From: Daucus carota subsp. sativus
Taxonomy: Eukaryota; Streptophyta; Magnoliopsida; Apiales; Apiaceae
Length of the DNA: 64,000 nucleotides
Assembly: GCF_001625215.2 (NCBI RefSeq)
Contig: NC_030381.2
Span: 36,702,689-36,766,688 of the forward strand
Direction of reading: 5' to 3'
This document shows positions 60,420-64,000 of the stretch, in pieces. The notes beneath the pieces are model-generated. The model ran no database searches. It was not told the DNA's origin and saw nothing but the letters and a program-made list of their open reading frames with translations. A program made the position numbers and the translations under genes. How positions within the stretch are numbered: position 1 is the stretch's first letter; each line of letters opens with the position of its first letter.

Positions 60420-62474
60420 GAATAAGGTCGGCATCTGGATCTTTACTTTTAGTTGGTCATCTTTTCGTCATTCCACCATTAATATCAATAAAGGTGAATG
60501 GATAAAGTTGAATAATAGAAAATGTATATAGAAGATGGCATGTCTGCTAGCTGCAAAAGGAGCTTGTTCAAAGGGCCAAGCCTTCTTCAGTGTGGCTACC
60601 TTGTTTGTTTTAGGCTGACTGTGTAAGCATTTTGAAGAGAACTTTCTGAGATGGCCTGCCTGCTTTCTGATGCAAGTAAACCGACTTTTGATACCATGTT
60701 AGTTGAAATCAAATAATCAAGGAACAAATTTATCAAACCATAAACATAGCAGATTCCCTAAAATCATCCTCAGAATCTGCAACTTTTACTCCATGTTTGA
60801 AGAGAAGTATTTATATATAAGGAGTGTTTTTTGAGTGCAAAAATATAACACTTCTGATATTGTAAATAAATGGGATTTATTGTCTTATATTTCTATGAGA
60901 AGTAGTTTTCACGGAAATAACCTCTTTACTTCCTCAAGGAGGTAAGTTTTGCATACATCTCAACTTTGTGGGATCCTACTTACGAGTGGGACATACCGGA
61001 TATGTTTGGTTTGGTACGCTATATTGCTAAGAAAAGTCAAAATGCCTTAGAAACTAACCCATTATGCTCTTTAGACAGTATTTCTTTAATCTAAATCTTT
61101 GAACTCTAATAAAGAAATGGTGACTGAATTTCCAGGTATTCAGAATCCATTGGAGAAATTTTTGTTTTATCAATGAACTGGTAATTATTGTTGCTTAAGT
61201 TGGTTGGCAAAGAAAATTTTCACAGGCTATGGGACCTTAGTATCTAAAGTAAATCTCATCTGGATCACAATCTTCTGACATTCTTTGATTTTATTTTCAA
61301 ATTCTTGAGGTGTAAAGGAGCTGAGTGTAGGCCAGCCATAATTCATGAGTGAATATCAACCGCGAAACTCTGAATCTATGATTCATCTTTCTTAAAACAG
61401 TTGGTCGACTTGGGCAAGAATCCGTGCAAGCACATTTATCTTTCTGTGTGTAAAGTTCTCTGCAACTGATCCTTGGTGGGTTCAAATGCATCATCTGCAG
61501 CCTTTTAAAGCGTGCGTGAATCAGATTCAAATAGTAACTGAACCAAGTCTCAACTCGGGTTTTAGAGCACCAAAACCAAGTCCGAGCAAATGTTCTCAGG
61601 CACCATACGATACCGGGAGAGAATGGTAGAAAACTATATCTGGTAAAACACTCTGGTCTCCCAAAGAAAAATCCACTATTCTCGAAGATATCACTCACAA
61701 GTCACATGATAGCAGTTACCAGCAGTTTTTAAAAAATTTCAATAACAGACAACCTTCTCAGTCTTGCATAAATGTTCAAGTCCTCCAGCAAGGTACTTGC
61801 ATCAAATAACGATGTACATTGCTTTACCGAAAAAGGGATTCACGTATTGCATCATTTCAAGTCCTTCACATTGGAGGCATGCACATTAGCATTCATTAGG
61901 TAATTTCTCCTGTTTTTTTTTCGATTCTCACTGACTATACGGTTTTCCCTCCTATACCAAGCAATCTATAGGATGGATCGAAGATCATCTTGGTTGGCCT
62001 AGTAAGAAAACTCCATCTTGTTTATTTCTTTCATCTTAAGCAGAATCGTTTGTTTCTAGAAGTGTTACTCTCTCATTTTTGTGATAAATTGACATTTTCT
62101 TACAAGATGAAATTTGTATTACTAGAACATAGTAACTCAGCCTTTGAGCCATATTAAAATCTTGTGGCCTTGCCCTTGTACCAAACGATCATAGATTCAA
62201 GTTCGCAAATGTTTTCCTTTTCCAATATAATTCTCCTGCATTACTAAGTCATACTAGAATGTTGTAATTCACATCCCAGCAGCACAACACATGCATGCAA
62301 TTCATTTCTTACAAAGTGAACTTAACAAGAACTGTCACCGAAAATCCAGCTAAAACATGTCTGCAAAACTGGAATTTATTATGTTTGCTCTTGTCAAAGA
62401 GAAACTTAACTCCTGACAAAATGAGCGCCAGATATATAGCCCCCCCTACCCTCCTCTGTAAGTATACATATCGC
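60420..62474. other. Intergenic, GEM-like F to the MYB gene
   Basis: Upstream flank of gene F, partly deleted relative to D and E, then the third copy of the unrecognised coding-like segment at about 61300-61480. A 133-codon minus-strand frame at 61297-61698 overlaps that segment in a shifted frame and is not accepted. From about 61700 the sequence is unique and holds the MYB 3' flank. No other feature was seen. Confidence 0.5.
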
Positions 62475-62988
62475 TTACCTATGAGCAGATGAGTGAGGCA
62501 CTGGATAAGCGCTGGACCCGGGAACCGTGTTGACTGGGGCACCCATGTTCATTGGGGCGACTGGAACCATTTGTCCATGAACTGGGGCTCTCACACTAAA
62601 TGCCATATGCTGGAGAGGATGCACCGGTGTTCCAATTGCTGAGACGAGATGTCCTCCTACTGGCTGCCCTATGGTGGTTCCACCATACACAAGAACTCCT
62701 TCGAGAAGTGATGGAGCTTGAGAAAGTTCTTTGCTTGGTTTATTAGATGAGCCTCCTGATGAACCATTTGTCTGACCAGTTATTGTCCCTTGAGGCACTG
62801 CTACGTCGTTGACGTTAGTGATATCATGTATGCTTGACCTCCTCCTATCTTTATTCATAGAGTTTAAACGGATGAAGTACTTCTGTGCATGGCTGGCGAC
62901 TTGTGTAGGTGTTCTTGTCACTACAAAGTTGCGAGATATACTTCGCCAGTCACCTTTCCCATATTTCTCCAGACCAAGAAGAAATAGC
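62475..62988 (-). CDS. Single-repeat MYB transcription factor, SRM1/MYBS2-like, last exon
   Basis: The final exon (62988-62475) encodes the second, DNA-binding MYB repeat and the C-terminal region. After a GACGCAG acceptor it reads [40 protein letters not shown] and [24 protein letters not shown] is the hallmark of the R-R/DIVARICATA-type MYB subfamily, and the exact [13 protein letters not shown] block and [10 protein letters not shown] follow Arabidopsis SRM1 (MYBS2), a regulator of salt and abscisic acid responses. The tail is rich in Pro, Gly and Val and ends HSSAHR. The first exon, with the N-terminal MYB-like repeat, is not in the window, so the intron exceeds 1 kb. The stop codon lies inside a donor-like AG-GTAAGC. 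Confidence 0.92.
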
Positions 62989-64000
62989 CTGCGTCAGAAA
63001 AGGGAAAAAAAATCAATTCATCGTAGTGTCAAGACAGGGGCATGATCTCAAACACAACATCATGTGCACATGTAAAAGATGATCAGGATATATACTTTTC
63101 ATTGAAGAGGCAAAACATACCTATGACATATATGACATATAGTAATCCAGTTTGTATGTTACCACAGATTAAAAGGAATAATGTGCAGACGAACTAAAAA
63201 TAGAAGGGGGTGGAGGAGAATGCAGGCTTTAGCACTACTACAAGCACCGTATCACCATGTACACAAATAAAAGATAAAGATTGAAGAGAGCGTGCATGTG
63301 TTTGTTTCAATCTAACAGAAAATGTTGCAAACTTAGAGATACTTCATGGCTTAAGTCTTTAGGCAGACCAAAAATTCTCTGTTTAGATTATTACATCAGA
63401 AAAGCAAATTCTTGGGCATGAAGCTTTGAGCCCAAGGTTCATACCTATGACATCTCCCAGTACAGCTATATAATCAACAAAAAATTAAGTCGATTAACTG
63501 CATGTTGCCTAGTGAAGTCTGTGGATCTTAGACTGCATTTGTTTCAGATGCAGGACACCGGCATTTATAGACTCCCAAAATAAACCAAAGGGGTAAAATC
63601 TTAATACTAAACTGGAGATAGACTCAAACCCGGAACATATATATGACCATGCCCATCTCACACTCCATCAATTAGTCTCCTGGAGCCCATTTAACAACAA
63701 AGTCCACAGCGTCTTCACAATAAAACACCATCAAATGTAGTAGCAAAAAAAAAAGACTTCATGACTTAATAACGCAGGACCACTACTGCCTTAGCTTTAT
63801 TACCATACCACGTCAAGTTATTGGTGTATGAAATGCTAATTAATATATTGCTCTTGGAGATCGTGCTTTCTTAATTACCAGGAGGGCGTAGAGAGGGGGA
63901 GGGAGAGAGAGGTAGCATAGTGTCACTCTGGGGGTATTCAAAGTAAACTATGTTTTCTGCCCAGTAGCAATCAATTTATGTGAAATTCATTAAGTAACAA
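62989..64000. other. Intron of the MYB gene, up to the window edge
   Basis: No segment on the minus strand encodes the N-terminal repeat (W-x-R-E-E and D-R-W-E-K-I-A type motifs) expected of the first exon, so this whole stretch is taken as intron. A purine-rich GAGAGGGGGAGGGAGAGAGA run lies near 63891-63912. No repeat or other gene was seen. Confidence 0.6.

Larger units (their letters stand above)
53560..61480. repeat. Young tandem array: three ~2.7-kb units carrying GEM-like D, E and F
   Basis: Three direct units start near 53560, 56170 and 58905 at a block reading GTGCAC-TACCT followed by CCCTCC. Each has a GEM-like gene, about 1 kb of upstream flank, and an unrecognised coding-like segment at the far end. 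Shared flank words include TGTCTGCTAGCTGCAAAAGG, GGGCCAAGCCTTCTTCAGTG and GAGTGGGA-ATACCGG. Unit E lacks about 80 bp near 56395 that D and F keep. Unit F carries an extra MITE and lacks part of the flank near 60600. E and F are closer to each other in protein sequence than either is to D. Confidence 0.92.

Noticed and set aside
61297-61698. 133-codon minus-strand frame
   Set aside because: It overlaps the third copy of the coding-like segment but in a shifted frame, so the apparent protein does not match the paralogous reading in unit D.
1-64000. LTR retrotransposons or other capsid-bearing elements, tRNA or rRNA genes, CRISPR arrays, bacterial-type operons
   Set aside because: Reading the open frames showed no reverse transcriptase, integrase, gag or transposase motifs, no tRNA-like A/B boxes were seen, and no regular short repeat-spacer arrays were seen.

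Overview
The window is nuclear DNA from a flowering plant, almost certainly a core eudicot. It is AT-rich, its genes carry many GT-AG introns, intergenic spacers are long, and small DNA-transposon relics (MITEs) are common. I read no LTR-retrotransposon coding region, tRNA, rRNA, CRISPR or prokaryotic feature. The species is not identified; an asterid fits but is not shown.

Layout, left to right. At the left edge is the 5' end of a chloroplast GAPDH A-subunit gene (GAPA, minus strand), with a hAT-type MITE in its first intron. Next is a tandem pair of F-box/FBA genes (about 1.8-5.8 kb, minus strand) that carry two different frameshifts near the C terminus. Then come four long plus-strand genes: FSD3-type chloroplast iron superoxide dismutase (7.5-12.3 kb), a class VIII myosin with 23 coding exons (15.9-26.3 kb), a plastid FAD synthetase of the RibF type (27.3-30.4 kb) and a DUF829/TMEM53-like alpha/beta hydrolase (35.9-38.0 kb). 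A plus-strand F-box/LRR gene follows at 40.6-42.9 kb. From 45.5 to 60.3 kb is a minus-strand tandem array of six GRAM-domain GEM-like genes: A intact, B a pseudogene, C intact, and D, E, F three young copies in about 2.7-kb repeat units. At the right edge is the last exon of an SRM1/MYBS2-like single-repeat MYB gene (minus strand), whose first exon lies outside.

The genes do not form one pathway. Several products act in the plastid (GAPA, FSD3, RibF). From memory, FSD3, RIBF1, an F-box/LRR gene and GEM-like genes also lie close together on Arabidopsis chromosome 5, and a class VIII myosin may lie beside a DUF829 gene on chromosome 3, so the window probably keeps an ancient gene order. Local change comes mainly from tandem duplication (F-box pair, GEM-like array, several intronic and intergenic repeats) and from MITE insertion (hAT, PIF/Harbinger, Stowaway-like and unassigned fold-back elements).

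No unknown multi-gene system was found. The most interesting signals are a bZIP-type motif kept at a fixed distance from the TATA box in the GEM-like array and lost in one copy, a MITE insertion dated by an empty paralogous site, an unrecognised coding-like segment repeated three times between the GEM-like units, and independent C-terminal frameshifts in the F-box pair.
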